A DNA stretch of 64,000 nt from Acidimicrobiia bacterium (GTDB lineage: Bacteria; Actinomycetota; Acidimicrobiia; Spongiisociales; Spongiisociaceae), in contig JAGWAN010000002.1 in assembly GCA_021296345.1 (NCBI GenBank), forward strand, positions 27,040 through 91,039. The letters are read 5' to 3'. The notes beneath the pieces are model-generated. The model saw only the letters and a list, made by a program, of their open reading frames with translations, searched no databases and was not told where the DNA came from. The number at the start of each line of letters is the position of its first letter. Within the stretch, counting starts at the first letter, position 1. A program made the translations under genes and the position numbers. Below are positions 53,080 through 61,561 of this stretch, one piece after another.

Positions 53080-54154
53080 GTGGCGTCCTCCCGTCCGTTC
53101 CACGGTGGCCTGAACATCACCGAGCTGAAGGCTCTCGGTCTGCGTCCCGACCAGGTGGGGGACTTCAGCGCCAGCATTAACCCTCTTGGTGTCTCTCCGC
53201 GGGTGGAGAGGGCCATCCGGAAGGTGGACCTGTCCAGCTATCCCGATCCCGAATGCACCGAACTGCGGGAGGCTCTCGGCGAGAAGCTCGGAATCCGGCG
53301 GGACCGGATCCTCGTCGGGAACGGGTCGACCGAACTGATCCACCTGGTCGCCCGAGCCTGGCTGCGGGATGGCGACTCCGCCGCCGTCTTCGCCCCGACC
53401 TTCGGTGAGTACGAGGCGGCCTGCCGTCTCCAGCAGGTCGAGCCGTTTCCTATCCGGGCCGCGTGCGAAAGGGAGTTCCGCTGGGACATGGCGGAGGCCA
53501 CGCGCCTCCTTGCAGAGCTGCAGCCCGCGGCGGTCTTCATGTGCAACCCCAACAACCCGACCGGCACGTACCTGGAACCGGGTGAGGTCGAGGCATGCGC
53601 CCGGGCGGCGGGAGACAACGGGCTGCTGGTGGTGGACGAGGCCTACGCATCCTTCGTGGACAAGCGCTGGGACCCGGCGCCCCTGCTGGAGGTCGGCAAC
53701 GTGGCGCTGGTTCGCTCCATGACCAAGGACCACGGGCTTCCCGGCCTGCGGGCTGGGGTACATGGTGGCGCCGACCCGGATGGTACGGGAGGCGCAGCGT
53801 TTCCAGTACACGTGGAGCGTGAGCGCGGTCGCCCAGGCGGCCGGCATGGCCGCTCTGGACAACCCGGACCACGTGGAGGAAGGCCGACGGGTCGTGAATG
53901 CCGCCAAGGAGTACCTGGTGCGAGAGATTCGTGGTCTCGGCCTGGCGTGTGCGCCCGCGAGCGCCAACTTCCTGCTGGTGCAGGTGGGTAACGCCACAGG
54001 TGTACGCCTCGAGTTGCTCAGGCGCCATCGAGTCTGCGTCCGCGACTGCACCTCGTTCGGTATGCCCGGCCACATCCGGATAGGAGTGAGAAGTATGGAC
54101 GACAGCCACCACTTGGTTGAAGCCTTGGCCGACGTTCTCGGGCAATATCCCTGA
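53080..54154 (+). pseudogene. Threonine-phosphate decarboxylase-like aminotransferase, frameshifted
   Basis: About 357 aa when joined; fold type I PLP enzyme of the CobD/CobC (HisC-like) group, which makes the aminopropanol phosphate used by CbiB. 'DFSASINPLG', 'GNGSTELIHL', 'NPNNPTGTYL', 'VVDEAYASF' and PLP Lys in 'SMTKDHGLPGLRAG' are all intact. The frame then shifts at a GGGG run (53755-53758): removing one G joins it to 'YMVAPTRMVREAQRF' and the normal C-terminus ending at 54154. It is a +1 lesion or a homopolymer sequencing error. Start is GTG at 53080. Confidence 0.8.
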
Positions 54155-54160
54155 CTATTC

Positions 54161-54350
54161 ATGTGCCCAGGACACCGATGCGCATCCGGCCACTTCAGGC
54201 TCATCATCGCGGAACGGCTGCCCCTCACCTGCGGTGAATGCCACGCCCGGATGAAGGCGGGCTGTCAAATGAATATGACCCCAGGTCAGGCAACCCGAAT
54301 CGCCCGCTCCGTCACCCTTTCAAGCCCCAACCATGAGTGATCGGGGATAT
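54161..54350 (+). repeat. Repeat R, copy 2 (plus orientation)
   Basis: About 190 bp matching the reverse complement of 19127-19318. In this copy only, a 59-codon ORF (ATG 54161, TGA 54338) is open and encodes a Cys/His-rich peptide with 'MCPGHRC' and 'LTCGECHARMKAGC', like a small zinc ribbon. The other copy does not keep the frame. It sits between the aminotransferase-like gene and cobQ. Confidence 0.75.
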
Positions 54351-54354
54351 CGGT

Positions 54355-54382
54355 CAGTGTCCACTGACCGATAACCTGTCCA
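54355..54382. repeat. Short heptad-repeat tract before cobQ
   Basis: Four 7-nt units (CAGTGTC, CACTGAC, CGATAAC, CTGTCCA) fill the space between repeat R and the cobQ start at 54386. Confidence 0.45.
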
Positions 54383-54385
54383 CCC

Positions 54386-55879
54386 ATGCGCGCCATCATG
54401 ATCCAGGGGACTGCCTCGAGCGCAGGTAAGTCCCTGATCGTGGCAGGGCTCTGCCGCCTTGCGGCATGACCGTGTCACCCTTCAAGCCGCAGAACATGTC
54501 CAACAACGCCGCGGCGTGTGCAGGTGGTGGCGAGATCGGCCGGGCCCAGGCCCTGCAGGCCCGCGCCGCCGGGGTCCTCGCGCGCCCCGATCTCAACCCG
54601 GTCCTGATCAAGCCGCAGTCCGATCGCACCGCCCAGCTGATCGTTCGCGGGGAGCCGTCCGGTCTCCTCGAACCGGGTGACTACATCGGTGACCGCAGCG
54701 GGCTGCTGGACGTGGTCATCGACAGTTTCAACGGGCTGGTCGCCACCCATGACCTCGTCATCGTGGAGGGTGCGGGTAGCCCGGCCGAGACCAACCTCCG
54801 TAACCGTGACATCGCCAACATGGGCTTCGCCCGCCGGGCCGGCGTCCCCGTCTGCATCATCGGCGACATCGACCGGGGTGGTGTGATCGCCTCGCTCGTG
54901 GGCACCCACGCGGTACTGGACCCGGCCGATGCGGCGATGGTGATCGGGTTCGTGGTCAACAAGTTCCGGGGGGCCCGACGCATATTCGAACCCGGTGTCG
55001 AGTTGATCGAGCGGCGCACCGGCTGGAAGTGCTTCGGTGTCGTCCCGTGGATAGCCGCGGCGGCCCGTTTGCCCTCGGAGGACGCGGTGGGCCTGCCCGA
55101 ATTGGTTGGCTCAGCGGCCCGGCCGTCCGGTGATCCGGGCCCGCTGCGGGTGGAAGTTCCCCTGCTCGGTCGCATCGCCAATCACGACGACCTCGATCCG
55201 CTTCTCTCGGAGCCCGGCGTGGAGTGCCTGCTCATCCGGCCCGGCCGACCGATTCCGAGGGATGTCGACCTCATCCTGCTGCCGGGGACCAAGTCGACGA
55301 TCGGCGATCTCGACTTCTGCAGGGAACAGGGGTGGGACCACGACATAATCGCCCATGCCCGCGGGGGCGGACGGGTCTTCGGCATCTGCGGCGGGATGCA
55401 GATGCTGGGACGGGCGGTGCACGACCCGAACGGTGTGGACCGGGCCGGCCCGCAACGTGGCAGGCTTCGGGCTGCTCGACATCGAGACCACCATGGCGGA
55501 CAGGAAGATCGTGCGGGAGGCCTCGGGGCGCTGCGCGCTGTCCGGTGCGTCCGTCCACGGCTACGAGATCCACAACGGGCGGGTCAGCGGCCCCGATCTC
55601 GGCCGGCCCCTGCTGCACATCACCCACGGCCCCGACGGCGCCCAGAGCCCGAACGGACGGGTCGGCGGGGTCCACCTGCAAGGACTCTTGGCGAGCGACG
55701 AATACCGGCGGGCCTGGCTGGCTCGCCTCGGCGCCTCCGCCGACCCCGACCTCGATTACGGCGCCATCGTTGAAGATGCTCTCGACGACGTGGCTTCCGC
55801 CCTGGAGGACGCAATCGACGTCGACGCGTTGTTCCGCAAATCCTTGGCCCCCGCTAGACATGGAGCCGGCCATTCTTGA
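54386..55879 (+). pseudogene. cobQ: Cobyric acid synthase, two frameshifts
   Basis: CobQ amidates four corrin side chains using glutamine. Segment 1 (54386-54469) is the start '[16 protein letters not shown]' with the P-loop, ending at TGA. Segment 2 starts at an overlapping ATG (54466) with '[12 protein letters not shown]' and runs through 'DIDRGGV', '[12 protein letters not shown]' and the GATase Cys in '[10 protein letters not shown]'. Spacing from 'GLCR' to 'PFK' is about three residues short, so about 10 bp are missing there. Near 55440 one extra C moves the frame into '[18 protein letters not shown]' and 'GVHLQGLL' to 55879. Segments 1 and 2 could still be coupled by ATGA; the second shift removes the GATase C-terminus. 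Confidence 0.82.
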
Positions 55880-55930
55880 CAGGGAGGGCTGCCGGCAACC
55901 GACCAGCCGTCGGCTCGGGAACGATTTCGG

Positions 55931-56569
55931 ATGACGTACGGGCACAGATGGTTCCTCGTGCGCCACGGTCAGACGGAGTGGAACCGGGTCGGACGGGCGC
56001 AGGGCCAATCCGACCCACCCCTGAACCAGGAGGGCCAGGAGCAGGCGGAAGCGGTAGCCGTCCGATTGGCCCCGGTCTCCTTTGAGGTGGCCTACTCCAG
56101 CGACCTGCGCCGGGCGGCGGATACGGCCGTACCCGTCATGCGCGGCCGGGACACACCGATCGTTTACCGGCGCGACCTAAGGGAGAAGAGCTTTGGCGAG
56201 TGGGAGGGCATGACATACGAGCAGGTGCGGCGCCGGTACCCCGCCATGCTCGAGGAGTTGTTCTCCGAGAGGCCGGCATTCGCTCCCCCGGGAGGGGAGA
56301 GCGACTTGGACCTGTTTGCCCGGGCAGCCGGCGCCGCGGCCGGCATCGCGGAACGGCACGCCGAAACCGATGGGAACATCCTGGTGGTTTCGCATGGAGG
56401 CACCCTGCGCGCCATGATGGTCTCGATGCTCGGGCTGCCGATCGAATCGATGTGGAGGCTCCGGCTATCGAACGCCGGGCTGTCTGTCATCACCGTGTTC
56501 GCCGAGGGCGGGGCAACCATCGACCTGCTCAACGACACCAGCCATCTGGGGCCGGGTTTCGATGACTGA
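55931..56569 (+). CDS. Histidine phosphatase, probable alpha-ribazole phosphatase
   Basis: 212 aa, phosphoglycerate-mutase-like superfamily. The phospho-His motif is 'FLVRHGQTEWN' and the second catalytic His is in 'VVSHGGTLRAMM'. 'SSDLRRAADTA' and 'REKSFGEWEGMTYEQV' fit alpha-ribazole phosphatase (CobC/CobZ role). Family members are diverse, so the role rests on its place between cobQ and cobU. Its end overlaps the cobU start by 8 bp. Confidence 0.82.
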   Translation: MTYGHRWFLVRHGQTEWNRVGRAQGQSDPPLNQEGQEQAEAVAVRLAPVSFEVAYSSDLRRAADTAVPVMRGRDTPIVYRRDLREKSFGEWEGMTYEQVRRRYPAMLEELFSERPAFAPPGGESDLDLFARAAGAAAGIAERHAETDGNILVVSHGGTLRAMMVSMLGLPIESMWRLRLSNAGLSVITVFAEGGATIDLLNDTSHLGPGFDD

Positions 56570-57179
56570 CAGCGCGAACCGGGCCGTGGGTCGCTCCGAC
56601 GAACTCGTCCTCGTTCTCGGCGGAGCTCGTTCCGGAAAGAGCACGCTCGCGGAACGCATGGCGCGGGACGGGGGAAGGGTGCTCTTCATCGCCACCGCCG
56701 AAGCCCTCGACGAGGCGATGCAGCGCCGCATTGCCGATCATCGTAGGTACCGGCCGGAGCACTGGGACACCCTCGAGGAGCCGATCCATCTCAGCAGAGC
56801 CGTCCGGCCGCTCGTCGATCGCTACGACACCTTCGTCCTCGACTGCCTGACCCTGTGGGTGAGCAACCTCCTCCTCGGGGATGAGGGAGCGCCCGATGCC
56901 GAGGGCATGGTCCTCGAGACGGTAGGGCGCCTGCTCGACCTGATTGACGCCACGGGCGGCAGGTGGATCCTGGTCAGCAACGAGGTCGGCCAGGGCATCG
57001 TGCCCGCGTCACCGCTCGGAAGGGAGTACCGGGACGTGCTCGGCCGCGTCAACCAGTTGGTCGCGTCAAGGGCGGACAAGGCTTACCTGATGGTGGCCGG
57101 CCTGGCCTTGGAGCTCAAGTCACTCGCGGATACGTCATGGGGGGCCGCCGGTGTGGAGGCGATCCTCGACGAACCCTGA
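56562..57179 (+). CDS. cobU: Adenosylcobinamide kinase/guanylyltransferase
   Basis: 205 aa, bifunctional CobU/CobP. It phosphorylates adenosylcobinamide and then transfers GMP to it. P-loop 'GGARSGKSTLAERMA', 'VLFIATAEALDEAMQRRI', the active-site His in 'DHRRYRPEHW', 'LDCLTLWVSNLLL' and 'VSNEVGQGIVP' are all family hallmarks. The ATG overlaps the phosphatase gene. It is the last cobalamin gene here. Confidence 0.93.
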   Translation: MTDSANRAVGRSDELVLVLGGARSGKSTLAERMARDGGRVLFIATAEALDEAMQRRIADHRRYRPEHWDTLEEPIHLSRAVRPLVDRYDTFVLDCLTLWVSNLLLGDEGAPDAEGMVLETVGRLLDLIDATGGRWILVSNEVGQGIVPASPLGREYRDVLGRVNQLVASRADKAYLMVAGLALELKSLADTSWGAAGVEAILDEP

Positions 57180-57267
57180 TGAGCGCCCAGCTGCTTGGCG
57201 AGCATCGCGAGACGCGAGTTCGTAAGGTGGGGGACGACCGACCAGCACGGGCGTTCCTCGGAGAGAT

Positions 57268-58635
57268 ATGCAAATCAGGACGTTTCGGACCGACGGATTG
57301 GGGGACAGTACCTACCTGCTGACCCATGACGGGGGCGGCGTGGTCGTCGACCCGCAGCGGGACGTGGAGCGGTTCGAGCGAGCCATCCTCGATGCGGGCA
57401 TACATGTCACCCATGTCCTCGAGACTCATATCCACAACGACTACGTGTCGGGCGGGCGCGACCTCGCTCACCGTACCGGCGCCAGGCTCGTGCTGCCGGC
57501 GGCGGCGGGCGTAGCCTTCGACCACCTTCCTGCTTTCCACAAGGAGGATCTCCCCGGTGGCCCGGTGGTGATCCGGCCGTTGCATACGCCCGGCCACACG
57601 CCCGAGCACATGAGCTACGTCATCCTGGTGGAAGGGGAGATCGTGGCGGCGTTCTCCGGCGGGAGCCTCCTGGTGGGTTCCGCAGGGCGGACCGACCTGC
57701 TCGGGGACGATCGGGCATGCCAACTTGCCCGGCTTCAGTACCTGTCGGTCCACCGGCTGGCCGAGCTTCCCGACGAGACCGGCCTGTATCCCACCCACGG
57801 TGAGGGATCGTTCTGTACCGCGTCGGGGGCCGGGCGGTCCGTCTCCACCATCGGGATGGAGCGGCGGACCAATCCGGTGCTGGCATACCCGGACGGTGAC
57901 GCCTTCGTAGCGGGGCAGTTGGCCGGACTCCAACCCTTCCCCACCTACTACGCGCACATGGGACCGATCAACCTCATGGGACCCGAACCCCTGATGGTTC
58001 CGGAACTCACCGTGCTGGACCCGTCCGGCCTGCCGGACCATGCCAGGCTGGTCGACATACGGCCCCGCTCCGCTTACGCAGCTGGGCACATTCCGGGATC
58101 GTTGGGGCTGGAGATGAGCGATCAGGTGGCGGTGTGGGCCGGTTGGTTGCTGCCCTTCGACAGCCCGGTGGTCCTCGTGGCCGAGCGCGGCCAGGATGCG
58201 GAGGAAGTGGCCCGCCAGTTCGGTCGGATCGGCTTCGACAACGTGCTGGGCGTGGTGTACGGAGTCTCGGGCTGGGTGCAAGCCGGTGGCTCCCTGGCAT
58301 CGTTCGAGACCAGGACCACGGGCGAGTTGGCCGCGGCCATGGCAGCGCGCGACGACCTCCAGGTGCTGGACGTCCGTTCCCCTGGAGAATGGGAGGCGGG
58401 CCACCTCGAGGGATCCGTCCACCGGTACGTGCCGTACCTCAAGGACGGCGCACCCGAAGGGCTGGACCGGTCGAGAACGGTGTGGGTGACCTGCGGGAGC
58501 GGCTACCGCGCCTTCGTAGCCAGCGCCTTTCTGGAAGCGGCGGGCCTGCGAGTGGTCGTGGTGACGCCGGGGGGCGTGCCCGACGTGGCGGAGCAGCTAG
58601 TTGGTAGTTGGATTCCACTGATCACTGATCACTGA
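57268..58635 (+). CDS. Persulfide dioxygenase-rhodanese fusion (MBL fold)
   Basis: 455 aa. The N-terminal metallo-beta-lactamase domain has 'LETHIHNDYVSGGRDLA' (metal His/Asp) and 'PLHTPGHTPEHMSY'. Two rhodanese modules follow. The first ('LVDIRPRSAYAAGHIPGSLG') lacks a catalytic Cys. The second ('VLDVRSPGEWEAGHLEGSVH') has the active Cys in 'VTCGSGYRA'. Such fusions oxidise glutathione persulfide to sulfite and handle thiosulfate. The last residues and the stop are encoded by a heptad repeat, which may have altered the C-terminus. Confidence 0.88.
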   Translation: MQIRTFRTDGLGDSTYLLTHDGGGVVVDPQRDVERFERAILDAGIHVTHVLETHIHNDYVSGGRDLAHRTGARLVLPAAAGVAFDHLPAFHKEDLPGGPVVIRPLHTPGHTPEHMSYVILVEGEIVAAFSGGSLLVGSAGRTDLLGDDRACQLARLQYLSVHRLAELPDETGLYPTHGEGSFCTASGAGRSVSTIGMERRTNPVLAYPDGDAFVAGQLAGLQPFPTYYAHMGPINLMGPEPLMVPELTVLDPSGLPDHARLVDIRPRSAYAAGHIPGSLGLEMSDQVAVWAGWLLPFDSPVVLVAERGQDAEEVARQFGRIGFDNVLGVVYGVSGWVQAGGSLASFETRTTGELAAAMAARDDLQVLDVRSPGEWEAGHLEGSVHRYVPYLKDGAPEGLDRSRTVWVTCGSGYRAFVASAFLEAAGLRVVVVTPGGVPDVAEQLVGSWIPLITDH

Positions 58636-58649
58636 TCACTGACCACTGA
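58594..58649. repeat. Heptad-repeat tract overlapping a stop codon
   Basis: Eight 7-nt units (CAGCTAG, TTGGTAG, TTGGATT, CCACTGA, three exact TCACTGA, CCACTGA). The dioxygenase gene ends inside it (TGA at 58633-58635). The remaining 58650-58822 holds no clear gene and ends with a GGAAGG ribosome site. Confidence 0.75.
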
Positions 58650-58822
58650 CCGAGGCCTCCGGATGCCCGGGTGCGGAAGAGCTACCGAGGCCGGGGTCTC
58701 GCTACGCTGACCGAGCCAACGCGTGGACCGCGTGGGAGGTCTCGGACAACCGTGCTCAGCTGACGTACCGCTGCCAGGGAGAGGCCGTTCGCGGGACCCT
58801 CGAGGAGACAAGGAAGGTGCTA

Positions 58823-59173
58823 ATGGCGCAAGTGTGCAAGATCATGCCTCAAGAGGAGTGGGACCAGTCGATCGGCGCCGGTAAGGCGTACGTGGCTGTT
58901 TCCGAGGCTGATCTGAGGGACGGATACCTTCACTGCTCTTCGGCGGAACAGGTTCCCGGGACCTTGGCCAAGTGGTACAGCGCCCTGGACAGCGTGATGG
59001 TGGTGACTATCGACCCCGCCCGGCTGGGCAGCGAAGTGAAGTGGGAACCGAATGCTGTGGGCGAACTGTTTCCCCATATCTACGGTCCCATCGTGCCCGA
59101 GGCCGTCGCGGGTGTGGCGAAGATGCGGCGCGACAGCACGGGTGAGTTCGTGTCGACAGGAAAAGGAGAGTAG
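58823..59173 (+). CDS. DUF952 family protein
   Basis: 116 aa. DUF952 features are 'GYLHCSSAEQVPGTLAKWY', 'MVVTIDPARLGSEVKWEP' and 'LFPHIYGPIVPEAV'. The fold is small and probably cytoplasmic; function is unknown, though it has been noted as glutathione-S-transferase-fused or RNA-ligase-like in some proteins. The ATG at 58823 sits 5 nt after AAGGAAGG. It is directly followed by the NIPSNAP gene with no gap. Confidence 0.8.
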   Translation: MAQVCKIMPQEEWDQSIGAGKAYVAVSEADLRDGYLHCSSAEQVPGTLAKWYSALDSVMVVTIDPARLGSEVKWEPNAVGELFPHIYGPIVPEAVAGVAKMRRDSTGEFVSTGKGE

Positions 59174-59500
59174 ATGGCGTTTTACGAATACCGCCGCTAT
59201 CAGGTGGTTCATGGGCGGATGGAGGAACTCAAAGATCGCTTCGCCGAAGCCACGATTCCCATGTGGAAGAAGGCCGGGATCGAGCCGGTGGCCTTCTTCG
59301 AGCCCAGAATCGGGGATCCCAACGTTCTCCACTACCTGCTCAAGTGGGACGATCTCGGGCGCCGCGAGGAGATCTGGGAGGCCTTTCGGGTGAATCCCGA
59401 GTGGGCGGCCGCTCGCAAGAAGAGTGAGGAGAACGGTCCGTTGCTCGAGGGAATGACCAACGAGATCTGGGTGCCCACGGACTTCTCACCCATGGGGTGA
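59174..59500 (+). CDS. NIPSNAP family protein
   Basis: 108 aa ferredoxin-like fold. 'YEYRRYQVVHGRMEELKDRFAEATIPMWKKAGIEPVAFFEP' (seen at the N-terminus, read as YEYRRYQVVHGRMEELKDRF) and 'HYLLKWDDLGRREEIWEAF' are typical. The biochemical role is unknown in bacteria. The ATG follows the DUF952 stop directly behind AAAGGAGAG. The last 4 bases overlap the next gene's GTG. Confidence 0.85.
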   Translation: MAFYEYRRYQVVHGRMEELKDRFAEATIPMWKKAGIEPVAFFEPRIGDPNVLHYLLKWDDLGRREEIWEAFRVNPEWAAARKKSEENGPLLEGMTNEIWVPTDFSPMG

Positions 59501-60726
59501 CATCTCCTGTCATAGCCCTCGTAGGCACGCTCGACACCAAGGGTGACGAGTACGCGTACCTTCGCGACCGGATACGCGAGGCGGGAGCGTCTGCGCTCCT
59601 GATCGACGCGGGGGTACTGGGCCGTCCTGGTGTGACCCCCGACATCACCCGCCAAGCAGTGGCGGAAGCGGCAGGCCGGGGGATCGCAGACCTGGCGGCG
59701 GCCGGGGACCGGGCCGTGGCCTTGGGAGTCATGGGTCGCGGGACAGGAGCCATCCTTGCGGATCTGGTCGCATCGGGAAGTTGCTCGGGCGTGTTGGCGG
59801 TCGGGGGTTCCGGGGGCACTTCCGTAGCGGTCCGAGCCTTCTCGAGGCTTCCCTTCGGATTCCCCAAGATGATCGTGTCAACACAGGTGGCGTCCGCCGG
59901 CGGGGCCCTCGCCGGCGGCTCAGACGTTCTGCTCATGTCGTCCGTCGCCGACATCGCCGGCTTGAATCGCCTCACTCGACGGGTCCTCTCGAACGCGGCG
60001 GCGGCGATCGTGGGCGCGGTCAGGGCCCCGCCCGTGCCCGGCGGCGACCGGCGCCTCACCTTCGCGACCATGCTCGGCCTCACCACCACCGGCGTCACCG
60101 CGGCCGGGGCGCGGCTCCAGGAGGCCGGCTACGAGGTGGTGACCTTCCATGCCACCGGAGAGGGCGGGCGGGCGATGGAGAAGCTGATCGGGCCCATGGG
60201 GGTGAGCGCCATGCTCGACCTGACCACCGTGGAGATAGCCGACGAAGTGGTGGGCGGGACGAAGCCGGCTGGAGGTGACCGGCTGCGGACGGCCGGCCGC
60301 CTCGGCGTTCCTCAGGTGGTGTCCACCGGGGGTACCGACATGGTGCGTTTCGGACCGCGGGACTCGGTTCCCGAGCGCTTCGGTGACCGGGTGTTCCACG
60401 TTCACAACGATCTCGTCACGCTGATGCGGACCTCCCCGGAGGAGTGCCTGGAGATCGGCCGCGTGATCGGCGCCCGGCTGGCGTCGGCGAAGGGTCCGGC
60501 GGTCCTTATGATTCCGCTGCGCGGATCGTCCGCGATCGCCGTGGATGGGGGCCCTTTCCACGACCCGGCAGCCGACGCGGCCCTGGCCGAGGGGCTCCGG
60601 GAGTCGCTCACCGGTTCGGACGCGGAGATCGTCCGGGTCGACACCCACATCAACGATCCGGCCTTCTCGCAGGCAGCATCCGCCACACTCCTGGCTATCT
60701 CGGAAGGAGGTGACCGTGCCCTATAG
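59497..60726 (+). CDS. Tm-1-like ATP-binding (UPF0261) protein
   Basis: 409 aa. 'ALVGTLDTKGDEYAYLRDRI', 'ALGVMGRGTGAILADLV', 'GGSGGTSVAVRA' and 'TTTGVTAAGARLQEAGYEVVTFHATGEGG' (C-terminal half, read as GYEVVTFHATGEGG) identify the UPF0261/Tm-1 N-terminal domain, named after the tomato mosaic virus resistance protein. In plants it is fused to a TIM barrel like the one encoded next. The function in bacteria is unknown. GTG at 59497 overlaps the NIPSNAP stop (GTGA). Confidence 0.88.
   Translation: MTSPVIALVGTLDTKGDEYAYLRDRIREAGASALLIDAGVLGRPGVTPDITRQAVAEAAGRGIADLAAAGDRAVALGVMGRGTGAILADLVASGSCSGVLAVGGSGGTSVAVRAFSRLPFGFPKMIVSTQVASAGGALAGGSDVLLMSSVADIAGLNRLTRRVLSNAAAAIVGAVRAPPVPGGDRRLTFATMLGLTTTGVTAAGARLQEAGYEVVTFHATGEGGRAMEKLIGPMGVSAMLDLTTVEIADEVVGGTKPAGGDRLRTAGRLGVPQVVSTGGTDMVRFGPRDSVPERFGDRVFHVHNDLVTLMRTSPEECLEIGRVIGARLASAKGPAVLMIPLRGSSAIAVDGGPFHDPAADAALAEGLRESLTGSDAEIVRVDTHINDPAFSQAASATLLAISEGGDRAL
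60702..60715 (+). promoter_or_regulatory. Near-perfect Shine-Dalgarno sequence
   Basis: GGAAGGAGGTGACC is an almost complete complement of the 16S rRNA 3' end. It lies inside the end of the Tm-1-like gene and decides the GTG start at 60716, 5 nt after AAGGAGG. Confidence 0.8.
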
Positions 60727-61540
60727 CGATGACCTGGCGGAGACCCTGGCAGCCAAGGCACGACGGAACGAGACGATCGTGGTGGCCGGAGCGGGCACCG
60801 GTCTGTCCGCCAAGTGTGCGGAGGCCGGCGGGGCGGACGCCGTCGTGATCTACAACTCGGGCAGGTACCGGATGGCGGGTCGGGGATCGCTGGCCGGGCT
60901 CATGCCCTACGGGGATGCCAACCGGATCGTCCTGGAGATGGCCAGGGAGATCGTCACCGTGGTCGAAAGGATGCCCGTGGTCGCCGGGGTGTGCGGCACC
61001 GATCCGTTCCGCGATATGGGGCGGTTCCTGGACGAGTTGGCGGGATGCGGGATCGCCGGGGTCCAGAACTTCCCGACCGTGGGCCTGATAGACGGCGGGT
61101 TCCGGCGCGCGCTGGAAACGACCGGCATGTCCTACTCGGCTGAGGTGGCGATGGTCGGGCAGGCCGCCCGCATGGGGATGTTCACCATGCCCTACGTATT
61201 CGACGCCGCGGAGGCGAGCGCCATGGCCGAGGCCGGCGCCGACGTCCTGGTCGCTCACGTAGGGCTGACCACCGGGGGCATGATCGGCGCCTCCGACCGG
61301 CGCACCGTCGAATCCCTGGTTCCCTTGCTCGAAGAGATCTGCCGGGTGGCCGACGCGGCCGGAAGGTTCATCCCGGTCCTATGCCATGGCGGTCCCATCT
61401 CCGAACCGGCCGACCTGGAGGAGGCCCTGCGGCTGGTTCCGAGGCTCAACGGTTTCGTTGGCGCATCCAGTATCGAGCGCCTTCCCACGGAGTCAGCCAT
61501 CGTCGATCGCGTAGCCCGGTTCCGGGCTACGCACGCGTGA
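60716..61540 (+). CDS. Phosphoenolpyruvate hydrolase-like TIM-barrel protein
   Basis: 274 aa. 'VVAGAGTGLSAKCAEAGGADAVVIYNSGRYRM' (read as GTGLSAKCAEAGGAD and IYNSGRYRM), 'GVCGTDPF', 'GVQNFPTVGLIDG' and 'VAHVGLTTGG' match the PEP_hydrolase/TIM-barrel signal transduction family. In Tm-1 proteins this domain is fused C-terminal to UPF0261; here the two are adjacent and overlap by 11 bp, so they probably form a complex. GTG is set by the strong ribosome site at 60702-60715. Confidence 0.86.
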   Translation: MPYSDDLAETLAAKARRNETIVVAGAGTGLSAKCAEAGGADAVVIYNSGRYRMAGRGSLAGLMPYGDANRIVLEMAREIVTVVERMPVVAGVCGTDPFRDMGRFLDELAGCGIAGVQNFPTVGLIDGGFRRALETTGMSYSAEVAMVGQAARMGMFTMPYVFDAAEASAMAEAGADVLVAHVGLTTGGMIGASDRRTVESLVPLLEEICRVADAAGRFIPVLCHGGPISEPADLEEALRLVPRLNGFVGASSIERLPTESAIVDRVARFRATHA

Positions 61541-61561
61541 GAGTCCGTCATCAGCTCGTCG

